Origin: Castor canadensis
Taxonomy: Eukaryota; Chordata; Mammalia; Rodentia; Castoridae
Assembly (NCBI RefSeq): GCF_047511655.1
Contig: NC_133387.1
Span: 20,206,353 to 20,270,352 of the forward strand
Direction: 5' to 3'
DNA: 64,000 nucleotides
A program made the translations under genes and the position numbers. This document shows, piece after piece, positions 23,979-35,479 of the stretch. Numbering within the stretch: position 1 is the first letter of the stretch; every line of letters starts with the position of its first letter. Under the pieces are notes generated by a model. It was not told the origin of the DNA. It was given only the letters and a program-made list of their open reading frames with translations, and searched no databases.

Positions 23979-24398
23979 AAAGTTCTGACTTGGGGAGATC
24001 CAAGATGGTGACTAGAGGGAGGAAGCAGACAGCATGAGATCCCTAAATCAAAAATCTTGCTGAGATGCTGGAGCCACACTTGGCAGGAAAAAACAACCAA
24101 GAATAAGCAAAACTCCAACACTACAAACCCCCAGCCATACAGAGCTTCTCCACACCTGGTTTTTATACTGAGAAACCAGGAGGGCACCCGCACTGCCAGA
24201 TGCCAGCTCCAAATCTGCTTGTGAGATGCAGAGCAACAGGTGAGCAAATAAACAGCATGTGGTACTCACACAGCCACCCCTGGGATAAACCAGCATAGCC
24301 CCCCAGACAGACTGACCCCTGCCCCATAAAAAAAAACTGAATAATAAACAAGGAACTGAAAAGGAAACGCAGCAGACAGGCAGGGTGCTTTGAGTGCA

Positions 24399-24580
24399 CC
24401 AGAGAAGGGGGAAGGAGCAAGGAGCTGCTCTCCATGCAAACTCTCAGTAAACAAAGCCTGCAAAAGTAGCCAGCAGGCAAGCCCCTCCACCAGAGAAGGG
24501 GGGAGGGAACAAGGAGCTGCTCTCCACATGAACTTTCAGTAAACAAAGCCTGCAAAAGTAGATGGCTAACAGTAGGTGGC
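24399..24580 (+). repeat. Two tandem 91-base units in the L1 5' UTR
   Basis: The unit beginning ccagagaaggggg at 24399 recurs at 24490. Both contain caaggagctgctctcca and cagtaaacaaagcctgcaaa. Tandem monomers in the 5' UTR are a known feature of rodent L1 promoters; whether these have promoter function is inference. Confidence 0.75.
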
Positions 24581-24948
24581 AGATGAGCCACTGCCTAAAA
24601 TAGGGCAGATAGCAGTTCACAAAGCTGTCTCCTGACTCAACCACCTGGCGAGACAATGACAGAGCTGTTGTTGAAATACCAACACCAGGACTGGATGCTG
24701 AAGGAGTAACACCAGACCTACTAAGACTGAAACATTGTTCCTGAACGTGGAATTTGTTTTTTCTTTTTTCTTTTTCTACGTGCTTGTTTTGTTCACTGTT
24801 AGTACATCATCTCTCCCTGTTATTTTCTTTGTTTCTCTGTTTTTTTCTTTCTTTTTCTTCTTTCTTGGCCTCATTACTTTTACTATTGTAAGTTAGCTGA
24901 TACTAAATTACACACAGAACAGGGACAGAAATAGCACCCAGTGGAAAG

Positions 24949-26070
24949 ATGGGAAGACAAAAAAGGGATGGAAACCATTCTCCTCCCAAAAAATAAATTA
25001 GTATAGGATTCAGAAGGAAATGAAGAAAATGGATAACCAGTTCCAGACTCCAACAAAACAAAGATAGACTATCCCAAGGAACCCAATGAAGTCCACAAGA
25101 ACACTCTGAAAGAAGAAATCCTGCAAGAAATCACTGAGAATTTCATGGAGATGATACTAGACAAGGTCACCAAAACATAAAGGAGACACTCAAGAAATTC
25201 TAAGACAATAAAAATAAAGAATATGAGAAGACACAAAAACAAATAAGTGAATTCATAGGAGCCCTGAATAAACACCAAAGTGAAACAGAGAACACCATAA
25301 ATAGAGAGATAAGCAAATTAAGGATGAAATTTGACAATATTAAAGAGGAAGTGACCCATGATGTGGAAAACCGCAGGAAAAAAAAAAGAAACAGAAATAC
25401 AAAACACAATGTAAGGCCACTCCAGCAGACTAGAACAAGCAAAAGACAGAATCTCAGAACTTGAAGATGAAACGGAAATTAAAGGAAAAACTGAAGAACT
25501 ATTACTCAAACAACTCAAAACCTGTGAAAGGAATATGCAAAACTCACTGACTCCATCAAAAGACCAAACCTGACAGTGATAGGTATTGAAGAAGGAGAAG
25601 AGGTGCAAGCAAAAGGAATTTGTAATATATTCATCAAAATAATAACAGAAAATTTCCCAAATCTAGAGAAAACTATGCCCATTCAGGTATAGGAAGCCTC
25701 CAGGACACCAAACAGACTTGACCAAAATAGAACTACCCCATGACATATTATCATTAAAACAACAAGCACAGACAATAGAGAAAGAATACTGAAGGCTGTA
25801 AGACAGAAAAAACAAGTAACATACAAAGGTAAACCCATCAAAGTCACAGCAGATAACTCAACAGAAACATTAAAAGCAAGAAGAGCATGGAGTGAGGTAT
25901 TCCAGGCACTGAATGTAAATAACTTCAACCCCAGGATACTCTGCCTAGCAAAACTATCATTCAAAATAGATGGAACAATAAAAGTCTTCCATAATAAGCA
26001 GAAACTAAAACAATATATGACCACCAAGCCACCACTACAAAAGATTCTTCAAAGAATCCTGCACACATAA
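24949..26070 (+). pseudogene. L1 ORF1 remnant
   Basis: An ATG at 24949 starts MGRQKRDGNHSPPKK and meets a stop after 15 codons. Homologous text continues through a lysine- and glutamate-rich coiled-coil part to a C-terminal region near 25900-26070. It ends with a TAA at 26068-26070, about 130 bases before ORF2. The span of 1122 bases fits an L1 ORF1 nucleic-acid-binding protein. Multiple stops prevent expression. Confidence 0.75.
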
Positions 26071-26198
26071 CATGAAAGCATACAAAACCATGAAAGGACA
26101 GGCAATACCAAACCACAGGAGAAGAAAAGGCAAGAAAGTAGAGAGTAACATTGATTTAGCTGCATACAATCAAACCCTTAAACAACAAAGACAACTAA

Positions 26199-29100
26199 AT
26201 GACAGGAATCACCACATACCTATCAATACTAACACTGAATGTTAACAGACTTAATTCTCCCATCAAAAGACACTGTTTGGCAAACTGGATTAAAAAGGAA
26301 GACCCAACAATCTGTTGCTTACAGGAGACCCATCTCATCAACAGAAACAAGTACTGGCTGAGGGCGAAAGGCTGGAAGAAGATTTACCAAGCCAATTGGC
26401 CCCTGAAAACAGGCAGGAATAGCAATATCTTGGACAAAGTAGACTTCAAACCTACATTGATCAAACAAGATAAAGGACATTCCATACTAATAAAAGGGGA
26501 AATACACCAAAAGGAAATAACAATTATCAACCTGTATGCACCCAATGTCAATGCACCCAATTTCATCAAACGTACTCTGAAGGACCTAAAAACATATATA
26601 GACTCCAACACAGTGATAGTGGGAGACTTTAATACCTGCCTATCACCAATAGATAGGTGATCCAAACAAAAAAATCAAGAAAGAAATCGTAGATCTAAGT
26701 CACACCATACATCAAATGGACCTAGCTGATGTCTACAGAATATTTCATCCAACTTCTGCACAATATACATTCTTCTCAGCAACCCATGGAACCTTCTCCA
26801 AAATTGATCATATCTTAGAGCACAAAGCAAGTCTCAGCAAATATAAGAAAATAGAAATAATCCCATGCATTCTATCTGATCACAATGCATTAAAACTAGA
26901 ACTTAACAACAAAAACAACAGTAAAAAACATGCAAACAGTTGGAAACTGAACACATTGCTCAATGATAAGTGGGTCATTGATGAAATAAAAGAGGAAATT
27001 AAAAGGCTCCTGGAAGTTAATGAAAATGAAAACAGGACCTACCAGAACCTATGGGACACAGCAAAGGCAGTCCTGAGAAGAAAGTTTATAGACATGAGTG
27101 CATATATTAAAAGGATAGAAAGATCTCAAATCAATGACCTAATGCTACATCTCAAACTCCTAGAAAAAAAAAGAACAAGCAAATCCCAAAATAAGCAGAA
27201 GAAGAAAAATAATAATTAAGAACTGAAATCAATAAAATAGAAACAAAAAAAAAACATACAAAGAATCAATGAAACAAAAATTGGTTCTTTGAAAAAATAA
27301 ATAAGATTGAAAGACCCCTGGCAAACCTGACTAAAATGAGGAGAGAAAAAACCCAAATCAGTAAAATCAGAAATGCAAAAGGGAAGATAACAACAAACAC
27401 TGCAGAAATCCAGGAAATCATCTGAGATTACTTTGAGAACCTATATTCAAATAAATTTGAAAATTTTGAAGAAATGGACAGATTCCTAGATACTTATGAC
27501 CATCCAAATTTGAACCAAGAGGACATTAATCACCTGAATAGATCTATAACACAAAATGAAATTGAAGCAGCAATCAAGAGTCTCCCAAAAAAAGAAAAGT
27601 CCAGCACCTGATAGATTCTCTTCTGAATTCTATCAGACCTTTAAAGAAGAACTGATACCAACCCTTCTTGAACTGTTCCATGAAATAGAAAGGGAAGGAA
27701 AACTGCCTAACTCATTTTATGAAGCCAGTATTACATGCTTCCCAAAACCAGACAAAGACATCTCCAAAAAGGAGAACTATAGGCCAATCTCCTTAATGAA
27801 CATCAATGCAAGAATTCTCAATAAAATAATGGCAAACTGAATCCAGCAACACATCAGAAAGATCATTCACCACGACCAAGTCAGCTTCATCTCAGGATGC
27901 AGGGATGGTTCAACATATGCAAATCTATAAATGTAATACAGCACATCAATAAAAGCAAAGACAAAAACCACTTGATCATCTCAATAGATGCAGAAAAAGC
28001 CTTTGACAAGATCCAACACCACTTCATGATAAAAGCTCTAAGAAAACTAGGAATAGAAGGAAAGTACCTCAACATTATAAAGGCCATATATGACAAACTT
28101 ACAGCCAACGTCATACTTAATGGTGAAAAACTGAAACCATTTCCCTAAAATCAGGAACAAAACAAGGGTTCCCACTATCCCTGCTCCTATTCAACATAGT
28201 ACTCAAATTCCTAGCCAGAGCAATTAGGCAAGAAGAAGAAATAAAAGGAATACAAATAAGTAAAGAAACTGTTAAAATATCCCTATTTGCAGATGATATG
28301 ATCCTATACATTAAAGACCCAAAAAACTCCACCCAAAAACTCCTAGACACCATTAACAGCTACAGCAAGGTGGCAGGATACAAAACCAACTTACAAAAAT
28401 CATTAGCTTTTCTATACACCAATAACAAACAGAGAAAAAATATATGGAAACAATTCCATTTACAATAACCTAAAATAAAGTCAAATACCTAGGAGTAAAC
28501 TTAAGAAAGGATGTGAATGACCTCTACAAGGAGAACTACAAACCCCTGAAGAAAGAGATTGAGGAAGACTACAGAAGGTGGAGAGATCTCCTGTGCCCAT
28601 GGATTGGTACAATCAACATAGTAAAAAAGGCTATACTATGAAAAACAATCTACATGTTTAATACAATTCCCATCAAAATCCCAATGACATTCATCACAGA
28701 GATAGAAAAATCTACCCTAAAATTCATTTGGAAACACAAGAGACCACCAATAGCCAAGGCAATAGAACAATGCTGGAAGTATCACAATACCCGACTTCAA
28801 ACTATATTACAAAGCTATAGCAATAAAAACAGCAAGGTACCAGAACAAAAACAGACATGAAGACCAGTGGAACAGAATAGAGGACCTGGATATGAATCCT
28901 CACAGCTATGCCCACCTTATTTTTGACAAAGGTGATAAAAATATACGATGGAGACATAACTCCCTCTTCAACAAATGTTGTTGGGAAAAGTGGTTATCCG
29001 TCTACAAGAAACTGAAACTACATCCATGTCTATCACCCTATACCAATATTAACTCAAAATGGATCAAGGACCTTAATATCAGACCCAAAACTCTAAAGCT

Positions 29101-29997
29101 GGTATAGGAAAGTGCAGGAAACACTCTGGAAGTAATAGGTATAGGCAAGGACTTCCTCAATAGAACCCTAGTGGCTCAGCAACTAAGAGAAAGTATAGAC
29201 AAATGGGACTTCATAAAACTAAAAAGCTTCCGCACAACAAAAGAAATGGTTTCTAAACTGAAAAGAACACCCGCAGAGCGGGAGAAAATATTTGCCAGCT
29301 ATACATCAGACAAAGGACTGATAACCAGAATATATAGGGAACTCAAAAAACTGAACTCTCCCAAAATCAATGAACCAATAAAGAAATGGGCAACTGAACT
29401 GAACAGAACCTTCTCAAAAGAAGAAATCCAAATGGCCAAAAAACACATGAAAAAATGCTCACCATCTCTAGCCATAAAGAAATGCAAATCAAAACCACAC
29501 TAAGATTCCACTTCACCCCTGTTAGAATAACCATTAGCAACACCACTAATAACAGGTGTTGGCGAGAATGTGGAGAAAAAGGAACCCTTGTACACTGCTG
29601 GTGGGAATGCAAGCTAGTGCAACCACTCTGGAAAAAAATTTGGAGGCTTCTTAAAAATCTAAACATAGATCTGCCATATGATCCAGCAATCCCACTCCTA
29701 GGGATTTACCCAAAGGAATGAGACACAGGTTACTCCAGAGGCACTTGCACACCCATGTTTATTGCAGCACTATTCACAATAGCCAAGTTATGGAAACAGC
29801 CAAGATGTCCCACTCCTGACGAATGGATTAAGAAAATGTGGTATTTATACACAATGGAATTTTACTTAGCCATGAAGAAGAATGAAATGTTATCATTTGC
29901 TAGTAAATGGATGAAACTGGAGAACATCATTCTGAGCGAGGTTAGCCAGGCTTAGGAGACCAAAAATCGTATGTTCTCCCTCATATGCGGACTTTAG
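26199..29997 (+). pseudogene. L1 ORF2 remnant (endonuclease-reverse transcriptase)
   Basis: The frame opens MTGITTYLSILTLNVNRLNS. Endonuclease motifs are visible: CLQETHL, GDFNTCLSP and [10 protein letters not shown]. The first frame ends at 26660, and the next segment (26716-27219) continues the endonuclease and linker. Reverse-transcriptase text follows ([15 protein letters not shown] near 27990), with the catalytic FADD box at 28285-28296. A Cys/His-rich C-terminal region ([14 protein letters not shown]) lies near 29560-29625. The span of 3799 bases is the usual ORF2 size, but it is cut by several stops and frameshifts, including a late stop at about 29953. The protein would nick target DNA and prime reverse transcription; this copy cannot make it whole. 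Confidence 0.9.
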
Positions 29998-30477
29998 ACC
30001 TAGGGCAAATACAGCAATGTGGATGGACTTGGGTTGCATGATAAGGGGAGAGCACATATGGGAGGTATGGGGATAGTAAGAAACCCAAAACATGAAAGTG
30101 TTTGATGTCCCCACTGCAGAGGAACTAATAGAGAAACCTTAAAGCGACAGAGGTCAATATGAGAAGGGGATCAGGAACTAGTTACAAGATCATTTAGAGA
30201 TGAATCAACTTGGGATGTAACACATTTGCACATGGAAGCAATGCTAGGAATCTCTCTGTATAGCTATCCTTAACTCAACCAGCAAAAATGCTTTGTCTTT
30301 CTTATTATTGCTTATATTTTCTCTTCAACAAAATTAGAGATAAGGGCAGAATAGATTCTGCCTGGAAGCAAGGGGGGTGGGGGAGAGAAGGAGGGAGGTA
30401 GGGGGAGGGAGGAGAAATGGCCCAAACAATGTATGCACATATGAATAAACCAATAAAAAAAAAAGTTCTGACTTGGG

Positions 30478-31476
30478 ACAAATCTTGCTGTTCAATAAGA
30501 GAGGCTAAGACTGACTCAAGCTGACACTGATGTGCTGAACCAGATTTGAGAAAGAATGTGTCCTGAGAATGACTCAGTGCTGAAACAAAGAGGAATCCGG
30601 AAAGGAGCTGGGAAAGATGGTGCAACGAAGGAAAGAGAGCCAGAGGAGGAAGACCATCAGAAGTGAGCCATGAAGGACAGGAGAGATGGTATCCAAAGTA
30701 GCTTCCTGGAAAAAGCTAGGGTAGTGCTGTCCTTGAGGGAAATGTGGAAGAAAGCAGAGTGAGAAGATGATAGAACAATGTTAAACTTATCTCAAGGCAG
30801 CACATGAACCTTCTTCAGAGATCACTGGGGTGTGCCTTAGGGTATTTTGACAGCCTGAGCAGGACCTGAGCTCCTGACCCCAGTCCAGGATCTCTGTAGT
30901 CCCAGTACTATTGAGACTTTAAATTGCACAAGCACACCTGGGGATCCTAGTTAAGTGTAACATGGATTCAGCAGCTTGGGCTGGGCTCTGAGATTCTGCA
31001 TTTCCAGCCAGCAGACAGCCACACTGATGCTGCTGGTCAGAGTCCCACAGCATGAACGGCAAGGTGTGCCCGTGCCAGGGTATACCTGCCTCTGCTCGCT
31101 CAATTACTCAGCTTGCAGAAAACCAAGTGCCAAGGCTTATAAAATGCTGAGCCCTTGTGAGTGTCTCAGAGTCAGGAAGGACTTCCAAGGAAAATTCTAC
31201 TAAGAGAGTAAATTCCCCAAAAGTAATTTAATTTTTTAAGTCTGGTACCTTTTTGAAACTTGATACTTGCTAGGGAAGCTCTTATACTGCAGAGGGAGAG
31301 TAGGGGGAGGGTAAGAAAGTCAGTCTTTGAGCTTTGTAGCCTGAAGCATCCCTGAGAAAGAAAGCAACTAGGGTTGCATCTCAGCTCTCCAAATCTCTGC
31401 CCCACTGTATGCTGAGAGGAGACAATGCCCAAATGGCCCTCCAATGAGGCAGGTGTCCCAAGATTTGCATATTTAC
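30478..31476. other. AKR1B intron 1, 5' part
   Basis: Non-coding text between the L1 and exon 1. Nothing recognised; one open frame on the plus strand (30976-31203) lacks family features. Confidence 0.45.
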
Positions 31477-31542
31477 CTTCCAGGTGCCCAGACCCACAAT
31501 GGGCATTTTTACTTTGATGCTGAGCTCCACAAAAGTGGCCAT
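31477..31542 (-). pseudogene. AKR1B pseudogene exon 1 (coding part)
   Basis: An ATG at 31542 opens 22 codons beginning MATFVELS and ending GLGTWK. The length of 66 bases is the family's exact coding length for exon 1. The exon ends at AAG followed by the donor GTAAAT. There is no lesion. The start matches the usual AKR1B start, although an open frame extends upstream without another family motif. Confidence 0.9.
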
Positions 31543-32429
31543 GATTGGTGTAGGAGTGGTTCTGAGTGAGCAGGCAGATGTCTGTGTCCTTGTTATGGAG
31601 GCTGGCAAACATTTTATGTCCTGTTAAGGAGGCAGCACTGGCTACACGGGGAGGAGCCAGAGTCCAGGCACAGGCACTAGAATAGGAAGTCCCTTCCATT
31701 CTTTTGTAAGATTGATTACTGTGAATGAATATTAAAGTTGCTACAAGAATTGAGATGGTTCAAAGATTTTTATAAAATTTCATAACTCATGAAAGCACTC
31801 TGTTGTTCGACTGATTATCTCTGGGCTGACAGAATAGATTTCATAAACACACATGAAAGGAGAGGCATGAGATGGATCAAAGTCAAGGTGACAGCCTACC
31901 TAAAAGTGATGGAAGAAAAGCATCCAGGCTTCTGCCATGAACAATTTCTTGTTTCACCAACCAAGCTTTCCAGGCTTGTTCAGTCTTTATCCAACCCAGC
32001 AGAGTCTCCCTTGTTTCACCCCCACACATTGGAGAGCAGGACCCTTCCTGTCTCCCTTGGTCCTGGCCTATAGGAATATATCTGTCACCTGTCTAGTTGT
32101 TCACTTGGTAATGGATTCTTGTTGCCTCAGTTCCTCTGATCCCAGCTTCTTATACAAATTAGGAAATACCATGACTTCCCCTGAGATGCACTCCTGCTCA
32201 TGCAATTTACAATTTGCACTTTAATTTTGCCTACAAGTCCTCTGAGCCAATGTTCTTCAGAATTCCCCCTTTCTTAATATGCCAGTTTTCTGCAGGCAGG
32301 GAGTTTTTTTCCTAACTGTACCCTAGCCATGGAGCAAGCCTCTACTCATGTTTGCTGTGTGTCATGTTTCACTGACACAGCCAGGTCAACCTTATGACAT
32401 TTGTTGAAACTTTTGCCTTTATGGCTTCT
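31543..32429. other. AKR1B upstream region
   Basis: Sequence 5' of the pseudogene, containing the possible TATA-like site. No other recognised element and no convincing gene. Confidence 0.4.
31612..31617 (-). promoter_or_regulatory. Possible TATA-like element of the AKR1B pseudogene
   Basis: ATAAAA on the minus strand lies 70 bases upstream of the exon 1 ATG, within gacataaaatgtttgcc. The spacing suits a TATA box with a short 5' UTR. This is only positional evidence. Confidence 0.25.
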
Positions 32430-32654
32430 GCTATAGTTTGCATTGGGAAAGTCCCCTGAAGGCCCATTTGTGAAAGGGTGGGCACTATTGGAAAATGACA
32501 GAAACCTTTAATAGGTAGGGCCTAGTGGGAGGTGTATGGGTGCTTCTCTTTCTCTTCTCTTTACTTCCTGGCAGTCATGAGGTAGGCAGCTTCCTATTCC
32601 TTGTGTTCCCACAATGATATACTGCCTCACCCATAAAAACCAAAATCAATGGGG

Positions 32655-32730
32655 CCACTTCCAGCTGAGGGTGTGGCCCAGTGAACTCCCGAGTGAGGCC
32701 CTGGGTTCCATCCCCAGCACTTGAAAAAAA
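32655..32730 (+). repeat. ID-like SINE
   Basis: The unit gctgagggtgtggcccagtg ... ggttccatccccagcactt ends in an A run at about 32724-32731. It lies inside the MaLR LTR. Confidence 0.7.
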
Positions 32731-32976
32731 ATCCTTTCCCATAGGTACCTGACAGGATTATGAACCACCTAGGCAAACTAGGCGAAGATGAGGAAGGAGC
32801 ACCCCACCTTTCAAATCCTTTCTCCCTTAACAAGCGATGGGGCAGGCATCCCTCAGAGGCCAGGAGCAGCTCTGAGCTGAAAGCATGCCAGGAAAACCTA
32901 CCTCACTCTAAAAGGCCTGCAGAGAGTATCCAGCTGGTGTGGGCTTTTGGGAGACAGTTGTGCAGGAAAGTTGATT

Positions 32977-34966
32977 ATGGAAGATTCCTATAAGAGTAAC
33001 ACTGCAGAGATTGCACCTCAACCTGGTCCAGCTGTTCAGGGGCTCATATTTCTCATATTGTTCGACAGGAATCATCTTTATCAGAAAGTGAGGAATGTCA
33101 GGACTCCTGTGACAGCATAGGTTCCTCACGGAAAGCTCATGGGATCCTAGTGTGGTACTCATCTTTACACTTGCCATTGCACAAATGGTGCTTACAATTG
33201 GCCAGTCCAGGCACAGATGGAGGGACTGCAGGCATTAACCATGACCAATTCAGGCAGTACTCATATTATTCTCCAGTATGTGCAGTCCTCTGGTGGACAA
33301 CAAATACTTGTACCCAGCAACCACATCGTTGTACCGATTGCATCAGGAGATATGCAGACATGTCAGATCCATGCCACACATTCATCTAATTCACTGCCAC
33401 AAAACGTGGTGATGATGTCTCCTGTGACTCTTACGTATCAGACAGCTAAGACAGAAGACCCCCAACTGAAAAGGGAAATAAGGTTGATGAAAAACAGAGA
33501 AGCTTCTCTAGAATGTCACGAGAAGAAGAAAGAATCTGCAAAATGCCTCAAAAATTGAGACATAGTCTTGAAAAATCAAAATAAAACTCTAATAGAAGAG
33601 TTAAAAACTTTGAAGGATCTTTACTCTCATAAAAGCATTTGATTTTTAAGAAAGTATTTTGTGGACTTGCCTAAAAATTAGATGGATTTCTTTTTAATGG
33701 AGTTTTGTCAATTAAAAGGTCAAAAGTGAAGCTAAGTTTCATTTAGGATTTTGCCATTCAGAGGTGTATGTCATATGTAAGAGATTGGTGACAGCGTAAA
33801 GTGGAGGACGACCTCAAGGAAGCTGCTAGCATAACTGGAAGCCCTGTATAAATTAAAAACACTGAACAGGAAGAAAGGAGCTCTCAACAACTTCAGTTTC
33901 CTAAATCATAATACTTGTCAACCCAAAAATGCAGATAAGATGAAATTTGGTAAATTGAATTTTTTAAAATAAATCAATTTACCCTCTAAGTTTGCATTTC
34001 TTATGTTTTCTGAAACTTAGCTTTTCTCAGTTATGTGTGGTTGTGTATGTGTGTGTTTTATTGCTATGAATAAATTCTAAATTACAAATATAAAAGAAAA
34101 CCTAAGACATTACTAAATATATAAGTTATGTGTTCTGATTATGTATACTTGTTCCATTGTCAAGTCTTTAAAATGGGCTTTTAAACATTTGTTGAACTTG
34201 AGAGTTTTTGAGTCTGGGTTAACCATTTTTCATGTTTTTTGTCCTACTGGGCATCTAAGGTACATGAATGGAGTGTGGTGATTTTTGTATCAGAATGGAA
34301 AGAACTGTTTAAAAGTTTGATACTTTTTTGCTTACTCTGGTAAGGTTGATTTTTTTACAAATATATAACAATTTTTTTATTCTATATTTTATTTGCAGTT
34401 GAAATATCCATTACTTATCTGTTGTGCTTTGATGGAATGAAATGTTTACATAAGTCCTTAAAATATTATTTAAAAAAAACCCAAAAGATGTGTATCAAAG
34501 TTTTTCCAATAACATTTTATAATCGATTTAATGTAAGGGTTATCGGGTTCTAAAACAGCAGTTATTGAGGTAATTTATGTTAGAGACTATTTTGTAAGGT
34601 AGTGAATGTTACCTTTATAAGAAAAGTAACTGCCAATATATTTCTGCAGCTAATCTTTATAAATTCTAATGCTGAGTTTTTAATGATTATTTTAAATCTT
34701 TATCTTGTTTGTTTAGTAAAAAAATTTGATCTCAAAGTATCATTTTTATATTATGGAAAGTAAAGTTTTCAGATTGGCTAATATTTGAATTCTAAGTTTT
34801 ATAAGCAGTTTATCTAAAAATGTCAAAATGTGGTCAGTACAACAATGTTTAACTTCTGTATTTTAATTTGCATACACTTTGAAACTATATTACAAAACTG
34901 TTGTGTGCTTCTTATGTTTCATATTGTTGCCTGAAATTAAAGGACATTTGATTTAAAAAAAAAAAA
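32977..34966 (+). pseudogene. ATF1: Processed ATF1 pseudogene
   Basis: This is an intronless copy of the mRNA for ATF1, a CREB-family bZIP activator of cAMP-responsive genes. An ATG at 32977 gives MEDSYKS and APQPGPAVQG. A one-base loss near 33042 shifts the frame, after which SSLSESEECQD and SIGSSRKAHGIL are readable. About 55 residues are then missing, including the kinase-inducible region. Text resumes with a degraded A-P-N-G-A-L-Q-L block and ASPGTDG. From 33217 one frame runs 142 codons, interrupted by a single in-frame TGA at 33556-33558, where the family has an Arg codon (fits CGA to TGA). It ends at TGA 33640-33642. The basic region (REIRLMKNREA...) has lost arginines. A 3' UTR of about 1.3 kb ends with ATTAAA at 34936-34941 and a 12-base A tail. 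Expression is not expected. Confidence 0.93.
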
Positions 34967-35319
34967 GCAATAGGCTAACTGAAGTTGGACTGAAACCTCC
35001 AAAATTGTGAACAAAATAAGTTTTCCCCTTTCAAAGCTCATTATCTGAGGTATGTTGTTGCAGTAATCCAGATATAAGTTAACACAGTCTACTTTTCCAT
35101 TTAAGCATTTAGTGTATTTTATGCCTGCTATTATACAAAGTGGATTCATTGTTATTTATTCACTATTCTTGTTATTACATTTGGGTTTCATCAGATTTTA
35201 AAAGACATTATAACAATTTTCTAGGTTCCTAATTGTCTGCTGGATTTTAGAAGCTGTGCCTATTGGGCTTCATGGAACCTTGCCCATTCTGATATCACTT
35301 ACTGGGGGTTTGTTTGGTT

Positions 35320-35470
35320 GGTTGGAGGAGGGTTGTTCGTTTTGTTTTATGACATGGCCTTACTACTTTCCCTATGTAGTCTTGAACTCCTAGGCTCAAG
35401 CAATCCTCCTTACTCAGCCTCCCAGTACTGGGATTACAAGCACTGGCCAACATACTTGACCAACCTTGTT
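35320..35470 (-). repeat. Antisense Alu/B1-like SINE
   Basis: The text acatggccttactactttcc, cttgaactcctaggctcaag, and cctcccagtactgggattac is the reverse complement of a 7SL-derived monomer. It is more diverged than the B1-like units elsewhere. Confidence 0.7.
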
Positions 35471-35479
35471 TTTTTTTTT

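Larger units (their letters stand above)
23995..30461 (+). mobile_element. Near full-length LINE-1 in AKR1B intron 1
   Basis: The element begins ggagatccaagatggtgac, a typical full-length L1 5' start. It has a 5' UTR of about 950 bases, ORF1 and ORF2 remnants, a 3' UTR with a G-rich purine tract (about 30368-30418) and a tail after 'gcacatatgaataaacc'. The 16-base target duplication aaagttctgacttggg flanks it (23979-23994 and 30462-30477). It is antisense to the AKR1B pseudogene. Its total length of about 6.47 kb is that of an intact mammalian L1, but both ORFs are interrupted, so it is no longer autonomous. Confidence 0.96.
17361..31542 (-). pseudogene. Unprocessed AKR1B-family pseudogene (AKR1B10/7/8-like)
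   Basis: Reading the minus strand from 31542 downward gives ordered exon matches to the aldo-keto reductase 1B family, whose enzymes are cytosolic NADPH-dependent aldehyde and ketone reductases. Exon 1 starts MATFVELS and ends GLGTWK. Exon 2 contains HIDCAYIY, exon 3 LWPTYFER, exon 5 MEELV, exon 6 [16 protein letters not shown] and exon 8 IPRSVTP. Exons 1 and 2 have exactly the family's lengths (66 and 168 bases) and GT donors. Codons for all four catalytic residues (Asp43, Tyr48, Lys77, His110 in AKR1B1 numbering) survive. The gene is nevertheless dead: stop and donor loss in exon 3, two deletions in exon 5, damaged acceptors at exons 5, 6 and 8, and an 11-base deletion in exon 8. Exons 4, 7, 9 and 10 were not found. 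Retained introns show that it arose by gene duplication rather than retroposition. The VECHPYL and LWPT texts fit the AKR1B10 branch better than AKR1B1. Confidence 0.9.
32430..35095 (+). mobile_element. MaLR (MST/THE-like) LTR split by later insertions
   Basis: The left part at about 32430-32652 begins gctatagtttgcattggg and contains tagggcctagtgggaggtg, typical of MST/THE-type LTRs. The matching right part at about 34968-35095 contains ggactgaaacctccaaaatt and ttcccctttcaaagctc and ends gttaacacag. Between them lie an ID-like SINE (32655-32730) and the ATF1 retrocopy. Assigning both halves to a single LTR rests on their known order in such LTRs. Confidence 0.6.

Noticed and set aside
24163-24591. 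142-codon open frame on the minus strand
   Set aside because: It lies across the L1 5' UTR tandem units, and its repeated peptide simply reflects the 91-base DNA repeat.
31172-31699. 175-codon open frame on the minus strand overlapping AKR1B exon 1
   Set aside because: It is in a different frame from the exon and has no family similarity; the conserved text is in the other frame.
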